This document shows, one piece after another, positions 22,490 through 34,690 of a stretch of DNA of 64,000 nt; positions within the stretch are counted from its first letter, which is position 1, and the number at the start of each line of letters is the position of its first letter. The notes under the pieces were generated by a model that did not search any database, was not told the DNA's origin, and saw nothing but the letters and a program-made list of their open reading frames with translations. The DNA is from Zonotrichia leucophrys gambelii (Eukaryota > Chordata > Aves > Passeriformes > Passerellidae): NCBI RefSeq assembly GCF_028769735.1, contig NC_088194.1, forward strand, positions 3,914,319 through 3,978,318. The letters are read 5' to 3'. Both the position numbers and the translations under genes were made by a program.

Positions 22490-23965
22490 CCTCAACCCAT
22501 CCAGGGGTCATTCCATGGATAAAATCCCCTCTGATGTCTGAAATTTCTGGGATTTATTGGGAATTACCACCTCAACCCATCCAGGGCTCATCCCACAGCT
22601 AAACCTCCTTCAATATCTGAAATTCTGGGATTTATTGGGAATTCCCACCTCAACCCATCCAGAGGCCATTCCACAGCTAAACCTCCTTCAATATCTGAAA
22701 TTCCTGGGATTTATTGGGGATTCCCACCTCAACCCATCCAGGGCTCATTCCACAGCTAAACCTCTCCCAGTTATCTGAAATTCCTGGGATTTATTGGGAT
22801 TTCCCACCTCAACCCATCCAGGGCTCATTCCACAGCTAAACCTCCTTCAATATCTGAAATTATGGGATTTATTGGGATTTCCCACCTCAACCCATCCAGG
22901 GCTCATCCCACAGCTAAACTTCCTTCAGTATCTGAAATTCCGGGATTTATTGGGAATTTCCCACCTCAACCCATCCAGGGCTCATTCCACAGCTAAACCT
23001 CCTCATTCAATATCTGAAATATCCCTGGGATTTATTGGGAATTCCCACCTCAACCCATCCAGGGCTCATTCCACAGCTAAACCTCCCAATTATCTGAAAT
23101 TCCCGGGATTTATTGGGAATTCCCACCTCAACCCATCCAGGGCTCATTCCACAGCTAAACCTCCTTCAATATCTGAAATTCCTGGGATTTATTGGGGATT
23201 CCCACCTCAACCCATCCAGGGCTCATCCCACAGCTAAACCTCTCCCAATTATCTGAAATTCCTGGGATTTATTGGGAATTCCCACCTCAACCCATCCAGG
23301 GCTCATTCCACAGCTAAACCTCCTTCAATATCTGAAATTCCTGGGATTTATTGGGAATTCCCACCTCAACCCATCCAGGGCTCATTCCACAGCTAAACCT
23401 CTCCCAATTATCTGAAATTCCTGGGATTTATTGGGATTTCCCACCTCAACCCATCCAGGGCTCATTCCACAGCTAAACCTCTCCCAATTATCTGAAATTC
23501 CCGGGATTTATTGGGAATTCCCACCTCAACCCATCCAGGGCTCATTCCACAGCTAAACCTCCTTCAATATCTGAAATTCCTGGGATTTATTGGGAATTCC
23601 CACCTCAACCCATCCAGAGGCCATTCCACAGCTAAACCTCCTTCAATATCTGAAATTCCTGGGATTTATTGGGAATTCCCACCTCAACCCATCCAGGGCT
23701 CATTCCACAGCTAAACCTCTCCCAATTATCTGAAATTCCTGGGATTTATTGGGAATTCCCACCTCAACCCATCCAGGGCTCATTCCACAGCTAAACCTCC
23801 TTCAATATCTGAAATTCCTGGGATTTATTGGGATTTCCCACCTCAACCCATCCAGGGCTCATTCCACAGTTTAACCTCCCCTTAAGTGTCTGAAATTCCT
23901 GGGATTTATTGGGAATTCCCACCTCAACCCATCCAGGGGTCATTCCACAGCTAAACCTCTTCTGA
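22490..23965. repeat. About 75-bp tandem satellite, some 19 copies
   Basis: The unit contains CCACCTCAACCCATCCAGGG, CATTCCACAGCTAAACCTCC, TATCTGAAATTCCTGGG and ATTTATTGGGAATTC. It is very homogeneous and non-coding, and starts about 250 bp upstream of the minus-strand promoter. Confidence 0.95.
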
Positions 23966-24019
23966 GTTTTCCTTTGGAAGAACTTTATGGATTTCCCTCA
24001 ACTTTCATTTCAGTTTGGA

Positions 24020-24270
24020 ATCACCAGGAGGGATTTCCTGGAAATTTCAGGAATTTTCTCCTGGAAAGGGCGATCAGGGGCTGCCCAGAGAGGTTTGGAG
24101 TTGCCAGCCCTGGAAGTGTCCAAGGAATTCCTGGAAAGGGATTGATCCATCTAAAGATGGACTCAATCATCTTGGAGGGCTTTTCCAACCTCAATAATCC
24201 CGGAATTCCCTGGATAAATCTCATTTTCCGTGGAGATGCAGCTCCCATCCATCCAAATGTGATGGAACAG
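24020..24270 (+). mobile_element. CR1-like LINE 3' fragment
   Basis: Contains GGGCTGCCCAGAGAGGTTTGG, CCTGGAAGTGTCCAAGGAATT, then an ATCTTGGAGGGCTTTTCCAACC block, the canonical CR1 3' order. Confidence 0.8.
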
Positions 24271-24299
24271 GGAGCTGAGGTCATCTCTGGGGATTTTTA

Positions 24300-25050
24300 A
24301 CAATATCCAAGATTTTCCCCACCCAACTGGAATTCGGGGAAGCGGCCCCACAGAATTCCAGACGGGAATTTTAAAAGGTGTTTCAGCCTAGATGTGAAAT
24401 AAAGGGGATTCTGCATTCCCTGAGGATTAGTCCGGGTGGAATGAGAACGAGACATTTATGGAGTGGGAAAAACCTCAGAAATCCAATCCCAATCCCCCAA
24501 ATCTCCGGGATCCATCAGGACACGGCTCTTGGAGACGCCGTGTCCCACCCAGACGGGAATTTCGTCACCTTTGGTAATCCCGGGCTCATCTCTGCGGCTT
24601 TTCCGGAGCTTTTATCGGATCAAGATCCCGACACGATCACTTCCAACAGGCTGAGCTGGTCCCACGTCACCTCCCGGAATTCCTGGGCAACACCTGGAAA
24701 CAGCTGCAACTTCCTCCCTCAACCACCCTTTGGGCAACACAAGGCTGGAAAATTCCAGAATTTTCTCCTGTCTGCGCAATTCCCATTTTTCCCCTGCGTC
24801 CTGTTCCCGCTGGGACGGGCTCAGTTTTCATCTCCAGCTTTGGGGACCCCCCAGCCCAAGCCCAGAGCCTGACTCAGGCCTTGCTGGTGCTCCACCGGTG
24901 CCGAATCCAGGCTGGAATTAGGGCACTTCCCAGACCTGCCCGGCTGCTTTCGAGGCAGCCTGGCGGCTGGCAGGGCTCGGAACCGAGATAAGCTCCTGGA
25001 ATTGTGCCCTTCCCGCGGGGAGATGCAGGGAAGGAGATCGGAGCCCACAA
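24300..25050. other. Intergenic, nothing recognised
   Basis: Mixed-composition sequence with short open frames on both strands that lack repeat or family features and splice context. Confidence 0.35.
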
Positions 25051-25059
25051 AACCTGGGG

Positions 25060-25215
25060 GTTCGGCGCTGCCCCGTTCCTGGAGGTGTCCCAGGAAAGGT
25101 TGGATGGGGCTTGGAGGGACCTGGGATAGCTGGAGTTGCCCCTGGCTGTGGCAGGGGCTTGGAACGGGATGATCCCGAAGGTCCCTTCCAACCCAAACCA
25201 TTCCATGATCCTCTG
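25060..25215 (+). mobile_element. CR1-like 3' end
   Basis: Contains GGAGGTGTCCCAGGAAAGG, then GGAACGGGATGATCCCGAAGG and TTCCAACCCAAACCATTCC, followed directly by a long tail-derived array. Confidence 0.85.
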
Positions 25216-25690
25216 ATTTTCCCAGAACCTCTGATTTTATTATTCCATGATTTTATGCTTCTGCTATTCCGTGATTCTCTGATCCTCTTATTCCACGATT
25301 TTCTGATTCTCTGACTCTATTATTCCATGATTTTATGATTCTGTGATCCTCTGATTCCATAATTTTGTGTTTTTATGATTCCACGATCCTCTGATTCCAT
25401 GATTTTCTGATTCCATGATTCTCTGATTCTACTATTCCATTATTTTCTGATTCCACAATTCCCTAACTCTACGATTTTCTGGTTCTCTAAATCTATCATT
25501 TCATGATTTTTTGATTCTGCGATCTTTCAATTCCACCATTTTGTGATCTTATGATTCCCTGATTTTATAATTTCATGATTCCATGATTCCCTGAATCTAT
25601 TATTCCATGATTTTCTGATTCCACCATTCCCTAACTCCATGATTTCATGATCCTCTGACACTCCATGATTCCCTGATTCCATTATTCCAC
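25215..25690. repeat. Expanded CR1 tail array (TGATTCCATGATTTTC type)
   Basis: About 480 bp of degenerate 8-bp steps (TGATTCCA, TGATTTTC, TGATTCTC). It is directly continuous with the CR1 end at 25215, whose normal tail is only a few such steps. Confidence 0.85.
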
Positions 25691-26560
25691 GATTTCATCA
25701 TTTCCTGATCCCGGTTTTTGCCCCGCCAAGGACGGAGCAGCCAAGTTTGAGAGCGGACAGGGAATTTCACCACCTCCAACCTTCCACCCGAATTTTTGTG
25801 CAACATTCCCGAGGGAATTCTCCCCCTCATGTTGGTGCTGAGCCCCGAAGAGGGACAGGACCCCTCCACCTGCTCGGGACATTTTTATTTAAGCAATAAA
25901 TAAAAGATTTCTGGAATATTTCGGTGCCAAATTTAAACCCAGAACGTGCAACACCCAGGGATTAAAGTCAAACACTTCCCATGGCGGGGAGGGAGAGACC
26001 TAAACCCAAATTTAATCCTAAACCTAATCCTAAACCCTGTCTGGAGATCAGGAGATGTGGCCTGACCTTAAACTGGTTTGGATCCAGTCTGGAAGTGCTC
26101 CGGAGGTCACCGGGCAGCAACCTCAGCACAAAAATTGTGGATATTGCCCAAAGAGGCTCCGGAGTCAGCCCCTGGAAAGGGAGGGAACGTTTTTCCCGGA
26201 GCAGAGGTGGAATTGCTTTTCCCAGCCCTGGGAATTGCACAAAAATCTAATTTTAGCCAAAACTTTGGGAAAACTACGGGAGAAACGTGAGGGAATGGAG
26301 GGAACGTGGAGCTCCTGGTCTGTCCCAAATATTCCACAAATTCCAGGGAAGGAAATTCCCAGCCCGGCATTCCCGGGTGGGATTTGCTGCTCCAGATCCC
26401 ACAAATCCTGAATTTATCAGGGATCTCCCAGGTGATTCCCGGGAGTTATTCCAGGAGATCCAAACGGGAGCTGGTGGCTCCATCAAGGATGCCATGGGGG
26501 TGTCTCGGTGTCTCCAAGGGTCCTGGAGCTCCTTTGCTTCACTCTGCCAAAAAAATGGAT
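25690..26560. other. Intergenic, nothing recognised
   Basis: No tandem array and no gene were identified. A minus-strand frame at about 25645-25882 lacks family features. Confidence 0.35.
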
Positions 26561-27210
26561 CCAAATTTTGGGAAGTGAGACCCAAAGACCCCATGGATGC
26601 TCCCTTGACCTTTTTGCCACTTCAGATTTGAGTATTTTCATGCAATTCCCAGATTTGGGGTTTTTTTTGGGTAGTGAGAACCCCTCAGTCAGGACTCTGT
26701 GGATGCTCCTCGACCTCTTTTCCCATCCAGGATTTGGGGAAAGGATCAGATTTTTTCGGGAAGTGAGGAGTTCTCCCTCAGGACCCTAAGGATGCTCGCT
26801 CAACTTTTTGCCACCCAGAATTTTGGGATTTTTGTGCAGGGATAAGATTTTTTTTTTTGAAATTGAGAGCCCTGCAGAGAATCTGGGCTTGGGCTCCTCA
26901 TAGATGCTCCCTGACATTTTGCCACCCAGAATTTTGGGGGTTTTGTGCAGGGATCAGATTTTTAGGGAAGTGAGGACCCTTCCCTCAGGACCCAAAGGGG
27001 GCTCCCTCACCTTTTTTCCACCCAGGATTTGGGGGAAGGATCAGAGTTTTTGGGAAGTGAGGAGCTCTCCCTCAAGCCTCCCCATGAATTTTGCCACGCA
27101 GGATTTGGGGATTTTTGTTCAGGAATCAGATTTTTTTTTTTTTTTTTTGGGAATCAAGGATCCTTCCCTCGTGGTTTCATGGATTCTCCCTGATTTTTTC
27201 CCCCAGGATT
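26560..27210. repeat. About 95-100-bp degenerate tandem repeat
   Basis: The blocks TTTTGGGAAGTGAGGA, CCCTCAGGACCC, GATGCTCCCT and CACCCAGAATTTTGGG recur about six times with many indels. Confidence 0.65.
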
Positions 27211-27489
27211 CAGGACCTTTGTGCACAGAGGGGAGGAACCTCGGGAACTTTTGCCCCGCCGGATTTCAGCCGTGACTCAGGAGCTGCCGAACCGGCCCAG
27301 CCTGGCCCGGGGCTCCCGCAGGGTTCGGCTCCTCCCAGCTCGTTGTTGTGTCCAGCTCCAGGGCTGGACATCGCGGTGAACTCATCAAACAAAAGCTTAA
27401 TTAGCACCTGCTGGATGGCTTAATTAACACCTGCAACATCTCCCGGTGGTATCGGTCTGGAGCCTGGAGCAGCTCCTGGCCCAAACTCC

Positions 27490-27985
27490 CGGGACCTTTG
27501 GTGGCTTCCCTGGAAGTGTCCAAGGCCGGGCCGGACGGGCTCGGAGCCACCTGGCAGGGTGGGAATTGTCCCTGCCCGTGGCACAGGGTGGGATTTCAGG
27601 TCCCAAAAAACCTGGACACCCCCAAGTGCTGCAGGACCCAAGGGCTGGATCTGTAGTGTCCATGGTGCTTTCCCGGCTGCTTTTTTCCGACAGGTTGGGA
27701 ATGTTGAGCGCTCGGAGACCTCCAGGATCTGCAGGGGCTCAGGGAAGAGGGAGAGGGACAGGACACAGGGAATGGGGTCAGGGGGACAGAGGGGGGATTT
27801 GGGTGGGATTTTGGGGAGGAATTGCTCCCTGTGAGAGTCCCAGGTTATTCCATGGATTTCCCACCCCTGGAAATGTCCAATTCCAGCCTGGAGCCACCAG
27901 GGACAGCAGAAGGTGTCCCATGGCAGAGGATGGAACGAGATGATTTTTAAGATCCCTCCCAACACAAATCATTCCATAATTCCAT
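27490..27985 (+). mobile_element. Two CR1-like fragments in tandem
   Basis: The first, at about 27505-27600, has CTGGAAGTGTCCAAGGCCGG. The second, at about 27735-27985, has ACAGGACACAGGGAATGGGG, CCACCCCTGGAAATGTCC, AACGAGATGATTTTTAAGATC and a CATTCCATAATTCCATGATT end. The second subtype recurs at about 30230-30500 (-), 39170-39370 (+) and 44290-44520 (-). Confidence 0.7.
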
Positions 27986-28139
27986 GATTCCTGAGCTTCC
28001 CAGGATCCAGACAATTCCTATAAAACTCTGAGTTTCCCAGCTGAGTCAGGGACTGAAGTCTCCTGTAAAACCTCCCCATAAATCCCCCAAACCCCGGCCC
28101 AAAGCTTTTGAGTCCCATTTTCGGATTTCCCAGCCTGTT

Positions 28140-28760
28140 CCTGAGTCCTCCTGGGCTTCTCCCTGAAAACCTCCTGCTAATTCCCAGCCTAAATTAATCC
28201 CTAATTTCTTCTCTGCTTGAAAACCTCCTGCTAATCCCCAGCCTAAATGAATCCTTAATTTCTTTGCTTGAAAACCTCCTGTTAATTCCCAGCCTAAATT
28301 TATCCCTAATTTCTTCTGTGCTCCTTGAAAACCTCCTGCTAATTCCCAGCCTAAATTTATCCCTAATTTCTTCTGTGCTCCTTGAAAACCTCCTGCAAAT
28401 CCCCAGCCTAAATGAATCCTTAATTTCTTTGCTTGAAAACCTCCTGTTAATTCCCAGCCTAAATTAATCCCTAATTTCTTCTGTGCTCCTTGAAAACCTC
28501 CTGCTAATTCCCAGCCTAAATGAATCCTTAATTTCTTTGCTTGAAAACCTCCTGTTAATTCCCAGCCTAAATGAACCCTTAATTTCTTTGCTTGAAACCT
28601 CCTGTTAATTCCCAGCCTAAATTTATCCCTAATTTCTTCTGTGCTCCTTGAAAACCTCCTGCTAATCCCCAGCCTAAATTTATCCCCAATTTCTTCTGTG
28701 CTCCTTGAAAACCTCCTGCTAATTCCCAGCCTAAATTTATCCCTAATTTCCCCCGCAGGG
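28140..28760. repeat. About 55-65-bp tandem repeat
   Basis: The unit is CTTGAAAACCTCCTGCTAAT, TCCCAGCCTAAATTTATCC, CTAATTTCTTCTGTGCTC. About ten copies, with two length variants depending on TCTGTGCTC. Confidence 0.9.
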
Positions 28761-28769
28761 CTCTGATTG

Positions 28770-29655
28770 CCTCACTGAAACCCCACAACCCTTCCAGCAG
28801 CCATCCCATCAAAGAACCCAATTCCCGATTGCTCCATTCCCCCTCCGGAGCTCGCTGGGGATGAACTCGCTCGAGTTCAGCCTTTCCCAGCTTTTTTTCC
28901 AGGACCTGCTGGAAAGTGGAGCAGCCTTGGGGTCACCCGAGGAGGAATTGGGATACAGAGCTGGGTTTCAGCCTCTCCTGACCTCTTGGAAAAAATAAAA
29001 TCCCAGTTTTTTCTGAAATATCAGCTCTGTGGTGCTCCTGGTGCCACTGGGAAAGGGAATTATTGGTTTTTGAGCCAGAAAACCAAAAGGATTTATCTTG
29101 GATTTTGTCCTTTCCGCGGGTCCCACGAGCTGGGCTGAGTTAATCACTAAAATAATTAAAATTAACAACCCTGAGCGTGCCATTTGTCCCATCCCAACAC
29201 GAGGCCAATCCCAAATCCCAGGGTTTTTTATTCCCCATGGAATCCCAGCACGGGGATGGAGCCGATGCATGGAGGCGCTGAGGGAAGAAAAATTGGTGCT
29301 GAAACCCCAAAAAAGCTGAGCTTCGAGAAGTCACCGGGGTTATTCTGACCCTAAAGCCAGGCTTAACCTCCCTCGAGCCCGGCCCAGAACAAAGAGCTCC
29401 TAATTAGAGAAACCCAGAGTTAATTAAGTAATAAAATCCTTTTATGGTGAAGCAAGAGGTACCAGGCGAGGAGTTTCATCCTCATTTTGCCCTGAGTGCT
29501 GTTAAATTGCCCAAATTGGGAATTTACTCATAATGAGAGAAGTTTTCTTGTCTGCAGCTCCTGTGCAGCTCTTTAATTATGAATTAATTAATTAAATTAA
29601 TAAAATTACTCTGAGCACGGTCCCTGCTTGTCCCCTCACATTGTCTTTGGTGTCT
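28770..29655. other. Intergenic, nothing recognised
   Basis: Contains AT-rich sequence at about 29575-29610. No gene, promoter or RNA was recognised. Confidence 0.35.
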
Positions 29656-29664
29656 GCCCTGTGC

Positions 29665-30225
29665 CCGGAATGGTTTGGAATGGTTTGGAATGGTTTGGAA
29701 TCATGGAATGGTTTTGGAATGGTTTGGAATGGTTTGGAATGGTGGAATGGCTTGGAATGGTTTGGAACCCTGGAATGGTTTGGAATGATTTGGAATGGTT
29801 TGGAATAATGGAATGGTTTGGAATGATTTGGAATCATGGAATGGTTCTGAATTGGTTTGAAATAAGGAAATGGTTTTGGAATGGTTTGGAATCATGGAAT
29901 GGTTTGGAACCCTGGAATGGTTTGGAATCATGGAATGGTTTTGGAATCATGGAATGGTTTGGAATAGTTTGGAATGGTTTGGAACCCTGGAATGGTTTGG
30001 AATCATGGAATGGTTCTGAATTTGTTTGAAATAAGGAAATGGTTTTGGAATGGTTTGGAATCATGGAATGGTTTTGTAATGGTTTGTAATGGTTTGGAAT
30101 GGTTTGGAATCATGGAATGGTTTTGTAATGGTTTGGAATGGTTTGGAATGGTTTGGAATGGTTTGGAATCATGGAATCATGGAATGGGTTGGAATGGTTT
30201 GGAACCCTGGAATGGTTTGAGTGGG
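29665..30225. repeat. GGAATGGTTT array, expanded CR1 tail on the minus strand
   Basis: About 45 steps of TTGGAATGGT with TCATGGAATGG variants. On the minus strand it reads as repeated ACCATTCCAAACCATTCCATGATTCC and joins a minus-strand CR1 end at 30225. Confidence 0.88.
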
Positions 30226-30520
30226 AAGGGACCTTAGATCTCATCCAGTTCCAACCCAGGAGCAGAGACACCTTCCATGATCCCAGGTTGCTCCAAGCCC
30301 CGTCCAGCCTGGCCTTGGACACTTTCAGGGATGGGAAATCCATGGAATTCCCTGGGCCAGGCCCTCACAGAGAACAATTCCAACCCAAAATCCCACCCCA
30401 ATTCCCCCTGCCCCATTCCCGGTGTCCTGTCCCTGCAGCTCCTGAGGGAAAATCCCTCTCCAGCTTCCCTGGAGCCCCTGCAGACCCTGGAGGGGCTCTG
30501 GGGTCCCAACATTCCCAACA
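30225..30520 (-). mobile_element. CR1-like LINE 3' region, minus strand
   Basis: On the plus strand AGTGGGAAGGGACCTTAGATC is followed by CATCCAGTTCCAACC, TTGGACACTTTCAGGG and CCATTCCCGGTGTCCTGTCC, the reverse of the element at 27735. Confidence 0.8.
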
Positions 30521-30759
30521 TTCCCAACATTCCCAGCCTGGATTCACTTCACGGCCTCCCAGATCCAGCGGCGAGAAGGGGCTGGGCTGAGCCAAACCCG
30601 AAATTAAAATTTTTCCTGGGAAGGAAAAAGAGGGAGGATCCCAAGGGATTTTCCAGGAGCCGCCTGCGCGGGCCAATGCTGCGCTCTGGTGGTTGGGGAC
30701 ACTCAGGGGACACTCAGGGGACACTCGGTCCCCTGTCCTGGATGGAAAAGGGACATGGA

Positions 30760-31085
30760 AGAGCTGGAGCAGCTGGAGAAGGTTCTGGAAAATCCTGAGG
30801 GATCTGGGGTGGGCTCAGCCTGGAGAAAAGGGAGGATCCAGGGAGGAATTTGGGATCTGCCAGGGGGGATTTGGGATCTGATCCCAGGGAATGGAACAGG
30901 ACAAGAGGGAACGGCCTCGAGCTGTGCCAGGCTTGGAAATTTGGGAAAATTCCTCCTGGAAAATGGAAAAAGCTTTGGAAGGGTTGGAGTGGCCACTCCT
31001 TAAGGCGTCCGAGGAATTCCTGGACGTTTTTCTGGGTGTCCAGGTGGGGATCGAGCTTGGACTCGATAACCTTGGAATTCTTCTC
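30760..31085 (+). mobile_element. CR1-like LINE fragment
   Basis: Contains GGCTCAGCCTGGAGAAAAGG, GGAACAGGACAAGAGGGAAC, GCTGTGCCAGGCTTGG and a weak 3' region. Similar to 6230-6600. Confidence 0.7.
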
Positions 31086-31089
31086 AGGG

Positions 31090-31500
31090 ATTTTGGAATT
31101 CTGCCCTTTTCACCCCGCCGGGTGAAGGCGGAGGAAAGGAGTTAAAGCAGGGAGGGGTTGGAGGAGGGAGGAGGAGCCCGGTGGGACCTCGGGGATTCTC
31201 CACCCCGCCTTTAATAAGTCAGGAACGCGGATTTGGAGGGCGAGGCGCCCCAGGAATGCAGAGCTCCCTCCCTGCTCCAGAAATAGAAACTCTGGCAGCA
31301 GAACAAAAGGAGAGAGAAGGGAGGGAAACAAAAAAAAAAAAAAAAAGGTGAATTTTTCAATGCGTTGGGTTGAAACCTCAGGAGATGGAAAATCAGCCCT
31401 GCTCCAGGAATTCCCACTTGGGAAGCGCCTTCCAGTTCCCGACCACCTTTTCCAGGTGGAAATTCCTACTGGTGTCCCACCTGCTGCCATTCCAGAGCTG
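31090..31500. other. Intergenic, nothing recognised
   Basis: Contains an A17 run near 31330. A 126-residue minus-strand frame ending at 31110 has no family features. Confidence 0.35.
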
Positions 31501-32360
31501 GAAAAATCAATATAAATTTATATAAATGGGATCTCTTTATGGTTTTTATTTATACGGATTGAAACTGCTCATTTTGGTCAAAGGGAAAAATTAATGAAAA
31601 TTTATATAAATGGGATCTGCTTATGGGTTTTTTTTTATATTTATACGGATGAGAACTGCTCGTTTTGGTCAAAGGAAAAAAATTGATATAAATTTATATA
31701 AATGGGATCTCTTTATGGTTTTTATTTAGATGGATGTGAACTGCTCGTTTTGGTCAAAGGGAAAAATTGATATAAATTTATATACATGGGATTTGTTTAT
31801 GATTTATATTTATATTTATATTTATATTTATATTTATATTTATATTTATATTTATATTTATATTTATATTTATATTTATATGGATGCAAACTGGCTCGCT
31901 TTGGTCAAAGGAAAAAATTGATATAAATTTATATAAATGGGATCTGTTTATGGTTTTTATTTATATTTATATGGATGAGAACTGCTCGTTTTGGTCAAAG
32001 GGAAAAATCGATATAAATTTATATCAATGGGATCTGGTTATGGTTTCTATTTTCTATTTCTATTTCTATTTCTATTTCTATTTCTATGGATGTGAACTGC
32101 TCGTTTTGGTCAAAGGGAAAAATTGATATAAATTTATATCAATGGGATCTGGCTATGGTTTCTATTTCTGTTTCTATTTCTGTTTCTATTTCTGTTTCTA
32201 TTTCTATTTCTATTTCTATTTCTATTTCTATTTCTATTTCTATTTCTATTTCTATTTCTATTTCTATTTCTATTTCTATTTCTATTTCTATTTATATTTA
32301 TATTTATATTTATATTTATATTTATATTTATATGGATGTGAACTGCTCGTTTTGGTCCAA
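31500..32360. repeat. About 115-bp tandem repeat with nested, locally expanded 6-bp microsatellites
   Basis: Six or more copies carry GAACTGCTCGTTTTGGTCAA, GATATAAATTTATATAAATG and GGGATCTGTTTATGG. In copies 4, 6 and 7 the segment after GGTTT is expanded: (TATATT)n at about 31805-31880, (TTTCTA)n at about 32050-32085, and a TTTCTG/TTTCTA/TTTATA series at about 32160-32330. Confidence 0.88.
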
Positions 32361-32859
32361 GGGAAGTTCCAGCCTCCGAAAATGGGAGCCGAAAACCACG
32401 GAGGAATTGTGGCTTCGGATCAAAGAAAGGATTCCTGCAGGACAGAAACCACAACAAAGCCACGTCCTCGTGGTCCAGGCGGAGCCGGACACTCAGAGCT
32501 GACCAGGAAAAACCTGGATTTGTTCCTGATGGAGAATTCCCGGAAAAAGGAAGGGTTTCACCCTCTCTGCTCCTTCCCCCATGTGAGGCACAATTACCCA
32601 AGAGCTCCCAAACTTCCTGATTCGTTTTCGTGTCCGAAATATTCGGGGCCCTTTCTCCTGACCACAAACACCACCTGGGTGGGGCCGTTTCTCCGAGTTC
32701 ACAAGAAACCACAATTTTTAATAAAAAAAATTCAAATATTCAGGCCCTGACCCCTCCCTGTGGGTCTGAGCTCTGTGTTGGTGTCACCAAGGCTGGGCTT
32801 TGTTTTGTCCTGCTGGAGCCAGCAGGACCAAATTGGCCTTTTTGGGGTTTTTTGTGTCA

Positions 32860-34690
32860 TTATGAACCCATAAAAGGGCTGAGCAGTTTTTTAATGACTT
32901 AAAAAAATAAATGTTCTGTTTTTTTGGGGTTATTTTGTGTCACAACGAACCCCTAAAAGTTCTGAGCAGATTTTAATGACTTAAAAAAAATCCATCTTCT
33001 GGTTTTTGGGGTTTTTTTTGTGCCACAAAAAATCCATAAAAGAGCTGAGCAGACCTTAAATAATTTAAAAAATACTCTTCTCCTTTGGGGTTTTTTTTGT
33101 ATCACAATGAACCCATGAAGGTGCTGAGCAGACTTTTAATGATTTTAAAAATCCATCTTCTGTTCTTCAGGGTATTTTATGTCACAATGAACCTCTAAAA
33201 GCGCTGAGCCGATTTTTAATGATTTTAAAAATCCATCTCCAGTTTTTTGGGGTTTTTTTGCACTGCAATGAACCCCTAAAAGCACTGAGCAGATTTTTTA
33301 ATGATTTTAAAAATCCATCTCCAGTTTTTTGGGGTTTTTTTGCACGGCAATGAACCCCTAAAAGCGCTGAGCAGATTTTTTAATGATTTTAAAAATCCAT
33401 CTCCAGTTTTTTGGGGTTTTTTTGCACTGCAATGAACCCCTAAAAGCACTGAGCAGATTTTTTAATGATTTTAAAAATCCATCTCCAGTTTTTTGGGGTT
33501 TTTTTGCATGGCAATGAACCCCTAAAAGCACTGAGGAGATTTTTAATGACTTAAAAAATCCACCTTCTGTTTTTTGGGCTTTTTTTGTGTCACAATGAGC
33601 CCATGAAGGTGCTGAGCAGATTTTTAATGATTTTAAAAATCCATCTTCTGTTCTTCAGGGTATTTTATGTCACAATGAACCCCTAAAAGCACTGAGGAGA
33701 TTTTTAATGATTTTAAAAATCCACCTTCTGTTTTTTTGGGGTTATTTTGCACTGCAATGAACCCCTAAAAGCACTGAGGAGATTTTTAATGACTTAAAAA
33801 ATCCACCTTCTGTTTTTTTGGGGTATTTTGTGTCACAATGAGCCCATGAAGGTGCTGAGCAGATTTTTAATGATTTTAAAAATCCATCTTCTGTTCTTCA
33901 GGGTATTTTATGTCACAATGAACCTCTAAAAGCGCTGAGCCGATTTTTAATGATTTTAAAAATCCATCTCCAGTTTTTTGGGGTTTTTTTGCACGGCAAT
34001 GAACCCCTAAAAGCGCTGAGCAGATTTTTTAATGATTTTAAAAATCCATCTCCAGTTTTTTGGGGTTTTTTTTGCACTGCAATGAACCCCTAAAAGCACT
34101 GAGGAGATTTTTAATGACTTAAAAAATCCACCTTCTGTTTTTTGGGCTTTTTTTGTGCCACAATGAGCCCATGAAGGTGCTGAGCAGATTTTTAATGACT
34201 TTAAAAATCCACCTTCTGTTTTTTTGGGGTATTTTGTGTCACAATGAGCCCATGAAGGTGCTGAGCAGATTTTTAATGACTTAAAAAATCCACCTTCTGT
34301 TTTTTGGGCTTTTTTTGTGCCACAATGAGCCCATGAAGGTGCTGAGCAGATTTTTAATGATTTTAAAAATCCATCTCCAGTTTTTTGGGGTTTTTTTGCA
34401 TGGCAATGAACCCCTAAAAGCACTGAGGAGATTTTTAATGACTTAAAAAATCCACCTTCTGTTTTTTTGGGGTATTTTGTGTCACAATGAGCCCATGAAG
34501 GTGCTGAGCAGATTTTTAATGATTTTAAAAATCCATCTCCAGTTTTTTGGGGTTTTTTTGCACTGCAATGAACCCCTAAAAGCACTGAGGAGATTTTTAA
34601 TGATTTTAAAAATCCACCTTCTGTTTTTTGGGGTATTTTGTGTCACAATGAGCCCATGAAGGTGCTGAGCAGATCTTTAGCGACCTAAAA
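32860..34690 (+). repeat. About 84-bp tandem array, left arm
   Basis: The unit comprises TTTTTTTGTGTCACAATGA, ACCCCTAAAAGCACTGAGCA, GATTTTTAATGATTTTAAA and AATCCATCTTCTGTTTTTTG. About 21 copies in two alternating subtypes (GAGCCCATGAAGGTGCTGAG and GAACCCCTAAAAGCACTGAG). Confidence 0.92.

Noticed and set aside
32134..32750. Low-complexity FYFYFY / NINININ / NRNRNR frames
   Set aside because: Translation of hexanucleotide microsatellites.
32630..32902. Near-identical 90-residue frames at 32630-32902 (+) and 36728-37000 (-)
   Set aside because: They mark the two arms of the inverted repeat; the frame crosses into satellite and has no start or splice context suggesting a gene.
34007..34585. 192-residue minus-strand frame over the 84-bp array
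   Set aside because: 84 is divisible by three; the peptide is a 28-residue repeat of the satellite with no independent support.
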